Source: an uncultured Mycoplasmatota bacterium (lineage in GTDB: Bacteria > Bacillota_I > Bacilli_A > RF39 > UBA660). From it: a DNA stretch of 64,000 nucleotides. Below are positions 26,382 to 35,943 of this stretch, one piece after another. The notes under the pieces are model-generated. The model was given only the letters and a program-made list of their open reading frames with translations, was not told the origin of the DNA and searched no databases. The position numbers and the translations under genes are program-made. Every line of letters starts with the position of its first letter. The first letter of the stretch is position 1. The stretch covers positions 1 through 64,000 of the forward strand of contig USDJ01000001.1 in NCBI GenBank assembly GCA_900553395.1. The letters run 5' to 3'.

Positions 26382-28490
26382 ATGAATAACAACGGATACG
26401 AAGAAAATTTAAAAAACGTTCTTGAAAAGTACGGTCGTGATATTGTTGCTCTAGCACGAGATGGTAAAATAGATCCAATTATCGGCAGAGATGAAGAAAT
26501 TCGTAATATCACCAGAATTTTATCAAGAAAGACTAAAAATAACCCTGTATTAATCGGTGAACCAGGCGTAGGTAAAACTGCCATTGTTGAAGGACTTGCC
26601 TTACGTATTGTTAAAGGAGATGTTCCTAATAGCTTAAAAGATAAAACAATATGGGAACTCGATATGGGAGCACTTATTGCTGGAGCTAAATACAGAGGAG
26701 AATTTGAAGAAAGATTAAAGGCTGTATTAAAAGAAATAAAAGACTCAGACGGAAAGATAATTTTATTTATAGATGAAATACACCTAATCGTAGGAGCAGG
26801 AGCTCTAGAAGGCGCTATGGATGCTGGAAACTTACTTAAGCCAATGCTAGCACGTGGAGAAATTTTATGTATCGGTGCAACAACTTTAAACGAATATAGA
26901 AAATATATTGAAAAAGATGGTGCACTAGAACGTAGATTTCAAAAAGTTTTAGTAAATGCTCCAACTGTTCAAGATACAATAACAATATTGAGAGGTCTTA
27001 AGTCTAGATTTGAAGTATATCATGGAGTAACAATTAAAGACAAAGCACTTATTGCTGCTGCTACTCTTTCAGATAGATATATAACAGATAGATTTTTACC
27101 TGATAAAGCAATAGACTTAGTAGATGAAGCATGTGCTACTATTAAAGTACAAATGGAATCTGTTCCAGTTGAATTAGATACTTTAACACGTGAAATTATG
27201 CAACTACAAATCGAAAAAGAAGCTTTAAAAAAGGAAAAAGACGAGTTGTCAAAAAGTAGAATTAACGAAATTAACTCTAAACTTGATAACTTAAAAGTTA
27301 AAGAGAGTAAGCTTAGAAGTGATTGGGAAGAAGAAAAGGACATTAATGCAAAAATAAGCAAGAAAAAAGAAGAAATTGAACATACTACTTTTGAACTTGA
27401 AAAAGCTGAAGATAATTACGACTATGAAAAAGCAGCAATATTAAGGCATGGTACTCTTCCTAAACTTCAAAAAGAATTGGATGAATTAAAAGAAAAAAAT
27501 AAAAATGAGATACTAAGTGATACTGTTGATGATGAATCAATTGCAGCTATTATTTCAAAATGGACTAATATTCCAATCAGCAAATTAGTCGGCGGAGAAA
27601 GAGAAAAACTTTTACACCTTAAAGAAAATATGGCTAAAAGAGTAAAAGGACAGGATGAAGCACTTGAACTTGTTTCAGAAGCTATTAAAAGAGCTCGTGC
27701 AGGAATTAAAGATCCAAATAGACCAATAGGTTCATTTATATTTTTAGGACCTACTGGTGTTGGTAAAACCGAGGTTGCTCGTACACTTGCAAGTGAATTA
27801 TTCGACGATGAAAAACATATTGTTAGAATTGATATGAGTGAATATATGGAAGCACATTCAGTTTCAAGACTTGTAGGAGCACCTCCTGGATATGTTGGTT
27901 ATGATGAGGGTGGACAATTAACTGAAGCAGTTAGACGTAATCCTTATAGCATAGTACTATTTGATGAAATTGAAAAAGCTCATAAAGATGTATTTAATAT
28001 ACTACTTCAAATATTAGATGATGGTAGAATAACAGACTCACAAGGTAGAACAGTTGACTTTAAAAATACTATTATTATCATGACATCTAATTTAGGTAGT
28101 GAATATATCTTAGAGAACAATTCAAACTCTAAAAAACTTATTATGGAAGAATTAAGACATACTTTCAAGCCTGAGTTCATAAACAGAATTGATGAAATAA
28201 TTATATTTAATCCACTAAATAAGGAAGTTCTTTATGACATTCTTGATAACATAATACATAATATTGAAAAACGACTTGATAATATGCATATCAAAATTAC
28301 ATTAACTGATAAAGCTAAAAAGTATATCATAGATAATTCATATGATGAAAAATATGGTGCTAGACCTATGAAGAGATTTGTAAGTAAAAATATTGAATCA
28401 TTACTAGCTAATAATATAATTCTTGATAACATTAAATTTGGTGAAAATATAATTATAGATGTTGATAATGACAAATTTATAATAAAATAA
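26382..28490 (+). CDS. clpB: ClpB-type disaggregase lacking the N-terminal Clp-N domain
   Basis: A hexameric AAA+ chaperone that pulls proteins out of aggregates with DnaK. It has two AAA+ modules (Walker A GEPGVGKT at 59-66 and GPTGVGKT at about 456-463). A long coiled-coil middle domain lies between (about 260-390), longer than that of ClpC and typical of ClpB. The C-terminal YGARPMKRF motif is present, while the IGF/IGL loop of ClpP-binding Clp proteins is not obvious. The protein starts just before the first AAA+ module (VLEKYGRDIVALARDGK), so the usual 150-residue N domain is missing. The start is secure: promoter and RBS lie directly upstream. Confidence 0.93.
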   Translation: MNNNGYEENLKNVLEKYGRDIVALARDGKIDPIIGRDEEIRNITRILSRKTKNNPVLIGEPGVGKTAIVEGLALRIVKGDVPNSLKDKTIWELDMGALIAGAKYRGEFEERLKAVLKEIKDSDGKIILFIDEIHLIVGAGALEGAMDAGNLLKPMLARGEILCIGATTLNEYRKYIEKDGALERRFQKVLVNAPTVQDTITILRGLKSRFEVYHGVTIKDKALIAAATLSDRYITDRFLPDKAIDLVDEACATIKVQMESVPVELDTLTREIMQLQIEKEALKKEKDELSKSRINEINSKLDNLKVKESKLRSDWEEEKDINAKISKKKEEIEHTTFELEKAEDNYDYEKAAILRHGTLPKLQKELDELKEKNKNEILSDTVDDESIAAIISKWTNIPISKLVGGEREKLLHLKENMAKRVKGQDEALELVSEAIKRARAGIKDPNRPIGSFIFLGPTGVGKTEVARTLASELFDDEKHIVRIDMSEYMEAHSVSRLVGAPPGYVGYDEGGQLTEAVRRNPYSIVLFDEIEKAHKDVFNILLQILDDGRITDSQGRTVDFKNTIIIMTSNLGSEYILENNSNSKKLIMEELRHTFKPEFINRIDEIIIFNPLNKEVLYDILDNIIHNIEKRLDNMHIKITLTDKAKKYIIDNSYDEKYGARPMKRFVSKNIESLLANNIILDNIKFGENIIIDVDNDKFIIK

Positions 28491-28521
28491 AAAATGCTGG
28501 CAATATTTGCTAGCATTTTTT
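28490..28521. terminator. Bidirectional terminator between clpB and the oxidoreductase gene
   Basis: AAAAATGCTGGCAA and TTGCTAGCATTTTT pair around a 3-base loop, with A and T runs on both sides, between convergent genes. Confidence 0.85.
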
Positions 28522-28539
28522 ATATAAACTAATCTAAAA

Positions 28540-29598
28540 TTATTTAGCTATTTTTGTATATTTCAATTCACCCATTTGTGATGTAGGGATGAAACCTGGT
28601 GCGGATGCTATTACATCTGGTATTCTATTTACAATTGAAGCGCAAGTAAGCTCAACTGTTTGTGGTCTAGTTACAACTATTGTTGTATCTGGATCTCCAT
28701 AAATAGTCCATTCATTTTTATCACAATCAGTATCAGAATATACTTTACCAATACATTCGCTTTCTATTACTATTCCCTCTTTAGTAGTTGTTGTAACAAC
28801 CGCACTCATACCAGTTGCCATTCCAGCTTTAACAGTCATGTTAAGAGTTGAAGAATTTATGTCTGTTTCATGAGTTTGTGGTACACATTTTTGTGTTTGT
28901 GATACTACTGTAAGTCCTAATTTATCACATAACCAACCGTTAGTATTCCACATATAGCTTGGTAAGTACTCTCCATTTTCTATTAATTTATTTCTCTCTT
29001 CATCACTAATACGATCTACACTTGCAACTTCGCTGTCAAATTCTTCTAAAGTAAGGCCTGCTCCGTGTGCTTTTGCTAAAGCTATACCATAATCTTCTAC
29101 ATTATATGAAGAGCTTCCTTTTATTTTTGTAATATTATGAGTAGCACCTGCTAAAGTAGTAATTAAATTACCCCAGAATGCATCCTGATATCCACTTCCT
29201 GTAATAGTACAATTATTTTCTTTAGCAATCGCATCTATTTTTTCTGTTAATCTTGGAGATGAATTAAATGGATAAAATGCCTCTTCACAAGTAGTAATAG
29301 CATTAACTCCACATTTAGCACATGTAACTAATACATCGCCAACATCATTCATTAAGCTCATTGTAGTTACTATAGCTATATTTGGTTTTGTATCATTTAA
29401 TAAATCTTCTAATTCTGATATATCCCTAATGGTTACGTTTAAATTATCACAACCGATTACCTCACTTACATCTTTACCTACTATTTGAGGATTAATATCT
29501 ACTGCACCTACTATTTCATATCCATTTTCTATTGCATATTTCATAGTATAAATAGACATTTTTCCACAACCTATTTGAACAAATTTTACTTTTTCCAT
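28540..29598 (-). CDS. 2,4-diaminopentanoate dehydrogenase-like NAD(P) oxidoreductase
   Basis: A Rossmann-fold oxidoreductase resembling dihydrodipicolinate-reductase relatives, including 2,4-diaminopentanoate dehydrogenase (Ord) of anaerobic ornithine fermentation. The N-terminus VKFVQIGCGKMSIYTMKYA is a dinucleotide-binding beta-alpha-beta unit, and the family core GSGYQDAFWG is near residue 135. 353 aa fits. The ATG at 29598 follows GGAGGAG; an earlier in-frame ATG overlaps that RBS. No other ornithine-pathway gene (oraE/oraS, ortA/ortB) is nearby, so the substrate is uncertain. Single gene between mfd and clpB. Confidence 0.55.
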   Translation of the reverse strand: MEKVKFVQIGCGKMSIYTMKYAIENGYEIVGAVDINPQIVGKDVSEVIGCDNLNVTIRDISELEDLLNDTKPNIAIVTTMSLMNDVGDVLVTCAKCGVNAITTCEEAFYPFNSSPRLTEKIDAIAKENNCTITGSGYQDAFWGNLITTLAGATHNITKIKGSSSYNVEDYGIALAKAHGAGLTLEEFDSEVASVDRISDEERNKLIENGEYLPSYMWNTNGWLCDKLGLTVVSQTQKCVPQTHETDINSSTLNMTVKAGMATGMSAVVTTTTKEGIVIESECIGKVYSDTDCDKNEWTIYGDPDTTIVVTRPQTVELTCASIVNRIPDVIASAPGFIPTSQMGELKYTKIAK

Positions 29599-29703
29599 AT
29601 TCTCCTCCATTCATTAACTTAAGTATATAAAATTATTTTGTCTAATTCAATAGAACTTTGGTTTATTCTTTATAATTTAACATTTGTTTACACAAAAGAG
29701 CAA

Positions 29704-32700
29704 TCAATTTTTAATTGCCCTTTTTAATATATCAACCATATCATTTAAATAATAAATAAAGTGTTTTTCTAATCCTACAGTATCAAGTGTTATAGTGAGT
29801 TCGTTATTTTTCATTGAAAATCTAAATTTTCTAGATAATGAGAGTATTTCCATGAATAATAGTTCTCCATCAAGCTTATTAGTCAAATCTTTAGTTAAGG
29901 TTATAGAAATGAAGTTTTTGGTCTGTACTACATTTTTAACTTCTATAGATTTTAATTTCTTTTCAAGCAACTCTTCATACATATAAATAATTATATTTTC
30001 ATCAAGCATTCCAAATCTATCTTGAAGTTCCATTTTGGTTTTCTCTAAATTATCTATAGAATCAATGCTATTGATTTTTTTATGTATCTCGATTTTTATC
30101 TCCTCTTCTTTAGCATACTTATCAGAAATAGTTGTTTCTACTTCAATATATGGATTTAAATCGTCTTCTTCTTTGTTTACAGCTACTCCCTTTAACTTCA
30201 TAACTTCTTCATTTAGCATATCAAGAAATAATTCAACACCAACTGTATCAATGAATCCAGACTGAGAAGAGCCCAAAATATCTCCTGCACCCCTAATTGA
30301 TAAATCTCTCATAGCTATACTAAAGCCACTACCCAATTCAGTAAATTCTTTTATTACACTTAGTCTCTTTTTAGCCACATCAGTTAAGATTTTACCTTTG
30401 TTATACATAAGGTATGAATAAGCAATTTTATTAGATCTACCTACCCTGCCTCTTATCTGATAAAGCTGTGATAATCCATATCTATCAGCATCAATTATAA
30501 TTAATGTATTAACATTTGGTATATCTATTCCAGTTTCTATAATTGTTGTGCATAATAAAACATCATACTCTTTATTCATAAATTTATACATAACTTCTTC
30601 AAGTTCATCACGAGACATTTTGCCATGCCCTGTAACAATTCTAGCTTCTGGAACTAAAAGTTCCAACTCTTTTTTCTTAGATTCCATACCAGCTATATCG
30701 TTATATAGTATAAATACTTGTCCATTTCTGGATAATTCCTTGTATATTGCATCTTTTATTACATTCTTATTTTCCTCTAAAACATATGTCTGAATAGGAT
30801 ACCTATCAACAGGTGGAGTTTCTATTAAAGAAAGGCTTCTAATACCAGCAAGAGACATTTGAAGTGTTCTAGGTATAGGGGTTGCTGAAAGTGTCAAAAC
30901 ATCTATACTATTTTTATAAGACTTAATTTTTTCTTTATGTTTTACACCAAATCTTTGTTCTTCATCTATTACAAGTAAGCCTAATCTTTTAGGTTTTACA
31001 TCATCACTTAGTATTCTATGTGTACCAATTAATATATCTATTTTACCTTCACTCAAGTCTGAAAGTATCTTTTCTTGTTTGCTTTTTTTAACAAATCTAT
31101 TTAATAATTCTATATTAACAGGGAATTCCTTAAACCTTTCTATTGCATTTTGAAAGTGCTGATTAGAAAGAATTGTTGTTGGGCACAAAAACAAAACTTG
31201 TTTATTTGACATAACAGCTTTAAAAATAGCTCTGAAAGCTACTTCAGTCTTTCCATATCCAACATCGCCACATAAAAGTCTATCCATAGGAATACTTTTT
31301 TCCATATCTTTCTTTATTTCTTCTGTAACCTTTAGTTGGTCCTTAGTTTCTACATAAGGGAACTCTTTTTCAAATTCTAATTGTTCGGCGCCATCTTTAG
31401 CAAATGCATATCCTATTGCCATTTCTCTTTCAGAATAAAGCTTCAACAAGTCTTTAGCTATACTTTCTATTTTCTTTTGAATATGAAGTTTAGTTTTCTT
31501 CCATTCTGTACCACCAAGTTTATTTATTTTAGGTTTGATTCCTTCATTTGGGGAATATTTATTTAAAAGTTCTAATTTTTCAACTGGAATATATAACTTA
31601 TCTTGATCCTTATATTCTATTGTTAAATAATCTTTTTTTAGCCCATTTTTCGTTAAAGTTTTAATACCAGTATAAATGCCTATACCGTGTAATACATGCA
31701 CTACATAATCACCTACATTAAGTTTATTAATATCCCTGATTTTTGTTCCCATTTTAAAATTAGACTTATAAGCTAAAGTTAAGTCCTTTTTATTAAAAAG
31801 TTCTCTTTCAGAAACAACTACATAATTGTTTATAATATATCCATTACTTATTTTCTTTACTACTAAATTTATTTTGTTAGCTATTATATTAGATGTGTTT
31901 GTAATTATAACATCCAAACTATTTAATTCCTCTTCTAATTTTTGAACTTTGTACTTATCACTTAAGCACACAATAACAGTTTTACCTTGTTTAATATAAG
32001 ATTTTAATTTAATTCTAATTGAATTTATACCACCAGTAAAGTTCTCAAGGTCATATGATTCATAATTTATAACATCACTATAACTAGATTTATTATCAAA
32101 TGATATAAAATTAATTTCTTGTACATTATAACTATCTTTTAAGTCAAACATAAATCTAGTATTTTTATCTAAATTATTAGTTTGTTTGTAATCATTGATC
32201 TCATCTACTAAAAGCTTATAACTTGTTTGGATTTCTTTTTTATCATCATAAAATATAATTGGCTTATTTAAATAGTCGAGTATCATACTCGGAGTAATAT
32301 AATTAACTATAGCTCTATATTTAATATCCTCTTCAGGTACTTTATTTATCAAAAACTCTGACACAGGAGATATTGAAACTTCTTTTAATCTATTTTTAGA
32401 TATTTGTGAATCTATATCAAATTCACTAATTCTTTCAACTTCATCTCCCCAAAATTCTATTCTAATTGGTTCTTTATAATTTATCGGAAATATATCAACT
32501 ATAAATCCTCTAACTGCTATTTCACCAGTTTTAGTAACAATTGACTCCCTTTTATAACCAATTTTATATAGTTGTTCTACTAAACTATCTATTTTGTATT
32601 CACAGCTTGCTACTATATTTATAAAAGATTTTTTATAAATTTTAGGACTTGGTAAAAATCTTAAAAAACCCATTAAATTTGTTATTACTATTCTATTTTC

Positions 32701-32988
32701 ATCAATAATACTATTTAAAGTATCAAGTCTCGTAAATTTAAATTCTGGACTTATTGCTAAAGCTTCACTTGTTAGAAAATCGTCCATTGGGAAAAATGAA
32801 ACTTTATCAGTGTAATTAAGTATTGTTTGATATAATCTATTAGCTTCATAAATTGAAGAAGTTACACAAATTAGACTTCTATTTTCTTCCCTAAATTTTC
32901 TGTATAAAAATAGCCCCTTAAGTTCTAACGTAAGGCCTGCTACTGAATCACCATCTAATTTATTTAATATTTTATCAAAGATATCCAT
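29704..32988 (-). CDS. mfd: Mfd, transcription-repair coupling factor
   Basis: Removes RNA polymerase stalled at DNA lesions and recruits UvrA. At 1094 aa it shows the N-terminal UvrB-like region, the RNA-polymerase-interacting (CarD-like) domain beginning at LNVGDYVVHVLHGIGIYTG, and the RecG-like helicase. The latter has CGDVGYGKTE (Walker A), DEEQRFGV (motif II), TLSATPIPRT (motif III) and the C-terminal RGRVGRS (motif VI). It follows pth as in B. subtilis, with about 40 bases between them. Confidence 0.97.
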   Translation of the reverse strand: MDIFDKILNKLDGDSVAGLTLELKGLFLYRKFREENRSLICVTSSIYEANRLYQTILNYTDKVSFFPMDDFLTSEALAISPEFKFTRLDTLNSIIDENRIVITNLMGFLRFLPSPKIYKKSFINIVASCEYKIDSLVEQLYKIGYKRESIVTKTGEIAVRGFIVDIFPINYKEPIRIEFWGDEVERISEFDIDSQISKNRLKEVSISPVSEFLINKVPEEDIKYRAIVNYITPSMILDYLNKPIIFYDDKKEIQTSYKLLVDEINDYKQTNNLDKNTRFMFDLKDSYNVQEINFISFDNKSSYSDVINYESYDLENFTGGINSIRIKLKSYIKQGKTVIVCLSDKYKVQKLEEELNSLDVIITNTSNIIANKINLVVKKISNGYIINNYVVVSERELFNKKDLTLAYKSNFKMGTKIRDINKLNVGDYVVHVLHGIGIYTGIKTLTKNGLKKDYLTIEYKDQDKLYIPVEKLELLNKYSPNEGIKPKINKLGGTEWKKTKLHIQKKIESIAKDLLKLYSEREMAIGYAFAKDGAEQLEFEKEFPYVETKDQLKVTEEIKKDMEKSIPMDRLLCGDVGYGKTEVAFRAIFKAVMSNKQVLFLCPTTILSNQHFQNAIERFKEFPVNIELLNRFVKKSKQEKILSDLSEGKIDILIGTHRILSDDVKPKRLGLLVIDEEQRFGVKHKEKIKSYKNSIDVLTLSATPIPRTLQMSLAGIRSLSLIETPPVDRYPIQTYVLEENKNVIKDAIYKELSRNGQVFILYNDIAGMESKKKELELLVPEARIVTGHGKMSRDELEEVMYKFMNKEYDVLLCTTIIETGIDIPNVNTLIIIDADRYGLSQLYQIRGRVGRSNKIAYSYLMYNKGKILTDVAKKRLSVIKEFTELGSGFSIAMRDLSIRGAGDILGSSQSGFIDTVGVELFLDMLNEEVMKLKGVAVNKEEDDLNPYIEVETTISDKYAKEEEIKIEIHKKINSIDSIDNLEKTKMELQDRFGMLDENIIIYMYEELLEKKLKSIEVKNVVQTKNFISITLTKDLTNKLDGELLFMEILSLSRKFRFSMKNNELTITLDTVGLEKHFIYYLNDMVDILKRAIKN

Positions 32989-33027
32989 AACCTCACCTCA
33001 CGCATAAAATGATACACTCGGTATCAT

Positions 33028-33582
33028 TTAATTATATTTATTCATTAAATTATCAAAAGGAATCTTTAAAAAGTCCTCTATCATTACAGGAATTTTTTCT
33101 ATTATTGGATCAATTTTACTCATTTCTTCCTTGGAAAATTTTCCGAGTACATAATCTTTTGTATCTATTTTTTTATTATTAGAAATTCCTATTTTTATTC
33201 TTTTATATTCATTAGTAGACAAATTGTGCTCTATATCCTTAAGTCCATTATGTCCACCACTAGAACCTTTATACCTTAATCTATAAGTTCCAACAGGTGT
33301 ATCTAAATCATCACATATTACAAGTATATCACCTATGTCAATTTTAAAAAATTTTACAAAATCTCTTATGACTTCTCCAGATAAATTCATATATTTTAAA
33401 GGCTTAAGCAGCATTACTTTTTCACCATTAAAATTAAATTGCGTATACTCACCTGTAAATTTTTTCGAATCTAATTTTACATTAAAATAATTCGCTATAC
33501 TATCTATACACATAAATCCTATGTTATGTCTAGTATTATTATATTCGTTTCCTGGATTTCCTAAACCTACTATAAGTTTCAT
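33028..33582 (-). CDS. pth: Pth, peptidyl-tRNA hydrolase
   Basis: Releases tRNA from dropped-off peptidyl-tRNA. Family motifs: GLGNPGNEYNNTRHNIGF at the N-terminus (catalytic His within TRHNIG), KPLKYMNLSGE near 60, and the core DDLDTPVGTYRLRYKGSSGGHNGL near 95. 184 aa is standard. It starts 3 bases after rsmI ends, so the two are probably co-transcribed and coupled with mfd. Confidence 0.97.
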   Translation of the reverse strand: MKLIVGLGNPGNEYNNTRHNIGFMCIDSIANYFNVKLDSKKFTGEYTQFNFNGEKVMLLKPLKYMNLSGEVIRDFVKFFKIDIGDILVICDDLDTPVGTYRLRYKGSSGGHNGLKDIEHNLSTNEYKRIKIGISNNKKIDTKDYVLGKFSKEEMSKIDPIIEKIPVMIEDFLKIPFDNLMNKYN

Positions 33583-33585
33583 AGT

Positions 33586-34434
33586 TCACTTCTTTTCTAT
33601 ACCATGATATGTATTATAAACTTCACTTTTTTTTAGTCCACGTTCTTTTGCTACTAATTTAATAGCGTCCATTACATTAACACCATCATTAAGATATAAA
33701 TTAATATGTTCTTCTATAGATAAATTTTCATATTCACGAACATTTTGATTTCCTTCTATTATCAAGACTAATTCACCTTTATAGTCGTTATTTTGATCAA
33801 CTAATTCTTCTATGGTTCCTCTATATATTTCTTCATATTTTTTAGTTATTTCCCGGGAAATAGATATTTTTCTATTATTTCCCAAGATTTCTTTCATATC
33901 TTTTAACGTCTTGTTTATCCTATGTGGTGCTTCATAAATTATTAAAGTAGCTTTAATATTTTTAAGACTTTCTAGTTCCTTTCTTCTAGAACTATCTTTA
34001 TTATTTAAAAATCCATAATAGTAAAAAGGCATTGGACTTATTCCTGAAGACGTTAATGCAGGAATTAATGCTGTAGCACCAGGAAGACTTACCACATTAA
34101 AGTTATGATCTATAGCAGCACGCGCAAGTTCATAACCTGGATCGCTTATAATAGGTGTACCTCTATCACTTACCAAACCAACATTTAATCCATCATTTAA
34201 AAATTCCAGCAATTTATCTATATTTTTTGATTCATTAAAATTATGACTAGAAATTAATTTTTTGTTTATATCATAATACTTTAACAATTGCCCAGTCACT
34301 CTCGTATCTTCGCAAAAAATAACATCTACTAATTTTAATATATTAATAGCTCTAATAGTAATATCCTCCATATTTCCTATTGGAGTCGGTATTAAATATA
34401 GTGTTGGACTATTATCATAACTTTTTTGAGACAT
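33586..34434 (-). CDS. rsmI: RsmI, 16S rRNA 2'-O-ribose C1402 methyltransferase
   Basis: A tetrapyrrole-methylase-fold enzyme modifying C1402 in the decoding centre. Recognised by LYLIPTPIGNMEDITIRAI at the start, FCEDTRVTGQLL, the VSDRGTPIISDPGYELA block (about 90-108) and the EAPHRI motif. 282 aa is normal. It lies between trmN6 and pth, near its B. subtilis position. A perfect Noc-binding sequence lies inside this gene (33848-33861). Confidence 0.95.
   Translation of the reverse strand: MSQKSYDNSPTLYLIPTPIGNMEDITIRAINILKLVDVIFCEDTRVTGQLLKYYDINKKLISSHNFNESKNIDKLLEFLNDGLNVGLVSDRGTPIISDPGYELARAAIDHNFNVVSLPGATALIPALTSSGISPMPFYYYGFLNNKDSSRRKELESLKNIKATLIIYEAPHRINKTLKDMKEILGNNRKISISREITKKYEEIYRGTIEELVDQNNDYKGELVLIIEGNQNVREYENLSIEEHINLYLNDGVNVMDAIKLVAKERGLKKSEVYNTYHGIEKK
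33848..33861. promoter_or_regulatory. Noc-binding site (NBS), perfect consensus
   Basis: ATTTCCCGGGAAAT is the palindromic Noc recognition sequence known from B. subtilis, extended here by one matching pair (T/A). It lies within the rsmI coding region, about 16 kb from the origin. The Noc-like protein encoded at 56.3 kb is its expected ligand. Confidence 0.75.
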
Positions 34435-34444
34435 AATTCACCTC

Positions 34445-35164
34445 TTATTCAAAATATTCTTTTATCTTATCTGTATATTCACCATTATTATTATGCGTAT
34501 AAATTGGAGGTAAAATTTTTAATCCTGGCTTTCCATTTTTACTACCCTCAATTAACATTATATTAGATTCCATATCTGTTTTTGGATATATAAACTGAAC
34601 CCTTTTAGGCTCAATTCCATTTTTTCTCATTATATCTACTATTTCTACAAATCTTTCGGGCCTATGTACTATTGCTATAACTCCATTATTTTTTAAGAGT
34701 TTTTTAGCAATCATAAACAATTCTTCTAAATTTAATTTAACTTCATGCCTAGCTATGGTTTTATAATCATTTTTATTTATATTTGAAGTTTCTAAATATT
34801 TAAAAAATGGTGGATTTGAAGTAATAACATCATATGTATCAGTTTCTTCAGTTTTATAAAATTCATTTATATCTTGATTTATTATTTTAATTTGCGATTC
34901 TTTATGATTAAGCTTAATAGATTCAACAGCTAAATCATATACATCTTTTTGAATTTCTACACCTGTTATTGAAGCAGATGTTTTTGTTGACAAAATAAGT
35001 GGTATTGGCGCATTGCCACAACCTATATCTAATATTTTTTTTGTACTTTTGTTCAATGTTACAAAATTTGGAAGCAAAACAGAGTCTAATGAAAAATTAA
35101 ACATATCATTATCCTGTACTATTTTCAAATTTTTATATCCAAGCAAATAATTAATTACTTTCAT
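34445..35164 (-). CDS. TrmN6-like tRNA (adenine-N6) methyltransferase
   Basis: A SAM-dependent methyltransferase of the tRNA1(Val) A37 N6 family (YabB in B. subtilis). The SAM-binding DIGCGNAPIPLIL is near residue 45, and the N6-adenine catalytic motif reads SNPPFFK (about 118-124). 240 aa fits. The start overlaps the end of ricT; I use the ATG at 35164. It lies between ricT and rsmI, as in B. subtilis. Confidence 0.85.
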   Translation of the reverse strand: MKVINYLLGYKNLKIVQDNDMFNFSLDSVLLPNFVTLNKSTKKILDIGCGNAPIPLILSTKTSASITGVEIQKDVYDLAVESIKLNHKESQIKIINQDINEFYKTEETDTYDVITSNPPFFKYLETSNINKNDYKTIARHEVKLNLEELFMIAKKLLKNNGVIAIVHRPERFVEIVDIMRKNGIEPKRVQFIYPKTDMESNIMLIEGSKNGKPGLKILPPIYTHNNNGEYTDKIKEYFE

Positions 35165-35942
35165 CACTTACCACTTCAATTATTCCCTTATCCTTAATAT
35201 CAACTTTATATTTTTTTCTTAATATATCAACACTAATAACTCTGCCTTCACCTTCTGGTGTATTAATCTTTTTCCCAACTTTTGGTAAATGTTTACTGCA
35301 TTCTTTATAATAATCATCTTCATATTTTAAACAACACAAAAGTCTTCCACAACAGCCATTTATTTTATTTGGATTAAGTGCTATATTTTGATTCTTAGCC
35401 ATATTTATAGATACTGAATCAAAATCATATAAAAACTTAGAGCAACAAAGTGGTCTACCACAACAACCATATCCTCCTATTTCTCTAGCTTTATCTCTAA
35501 CTCCAACTTGTCTAAGCTCTATTCTAGTCTTATATAAGTTAGCCAATTCCTTAGCAAGATTTCTAAAATCAACTCTTGTTTCAGCTAAAAAAGTAAAAAG
35601 TAATTGGCTTCTATCGAACGTATAACTAGCATCCATTATAAACATATTTAGTTTATATTTTTCAACTAATTTTTTACATTTGCGCAAAGCTGCTTTCGCA
35701 TCATTAACATTTTTTTCATTTATATCTATATCTTTTTTTGTGCACAACCTAATAACAGAATTTAAACTATTTTTTATCTTGCTTTCTTCTAAACTAAATT
35801 TTTCTAATTCTACAATTCCTAGTTGTAAGCCTTTCTCAGTCTTTACTATAACTTTATCATTCTTTTTTAATTTAAAATTGCTAGGAAGAAAATAGTATAT
35901 TTTTCCATTTTTTTTGAATGAAACACCAACAACATCTATCAT
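35151..35942 (-). CDS. ricT: RicT (YaaT), PSP1-domain regulatory protein
   Basis: A component of the RicA-RicF-RicT complex, which in B. subtilis promotes mRNA maturation by RNase Y and influences sporulation, competence and biofilms. The PSP1 domain carries the cysteine clusters YGCCGRPLCCSKFL and NGCCGRLLCCLKYE, which bind iron-sulfur clusters in the Bacillus complex. 264 aa is typical. ATG at 35942, one base after the holB stop. RicA and RicF are not in this window. Confidence 0.93.
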   Translation of the reverse strand: MIDVVGVSFKKNGKIYYFLPSNFKLKKNDKVIVKTEKGLQLGIVELEKFSLEESKIKNSLNSVIRLCTKKDIDINEKNVNDAKAALRKCKKLVEKYKLNMFIMDASYTFDRSQLLFTFLAETRVDFRNLAKELANLYKTRIELRQVGVRDKAREIGGYGCCGRPLCCSKFLYDFDSVSINMAKNQNIALNPNKINGCCGRLLCCLKYEDDYYKECSKHLPKVGKKINTPEGEGRVISVDILRKKYKVDIKDKGIIEVVSDESN

Positions 35943-35943
35943 T

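Noticed and set aside
33875..33890. Second Noc-like site (ATTTCCCAAGATTT) in rsmI
   Set aside because: Only one half matches; too many mismatches in the second half to call a site.
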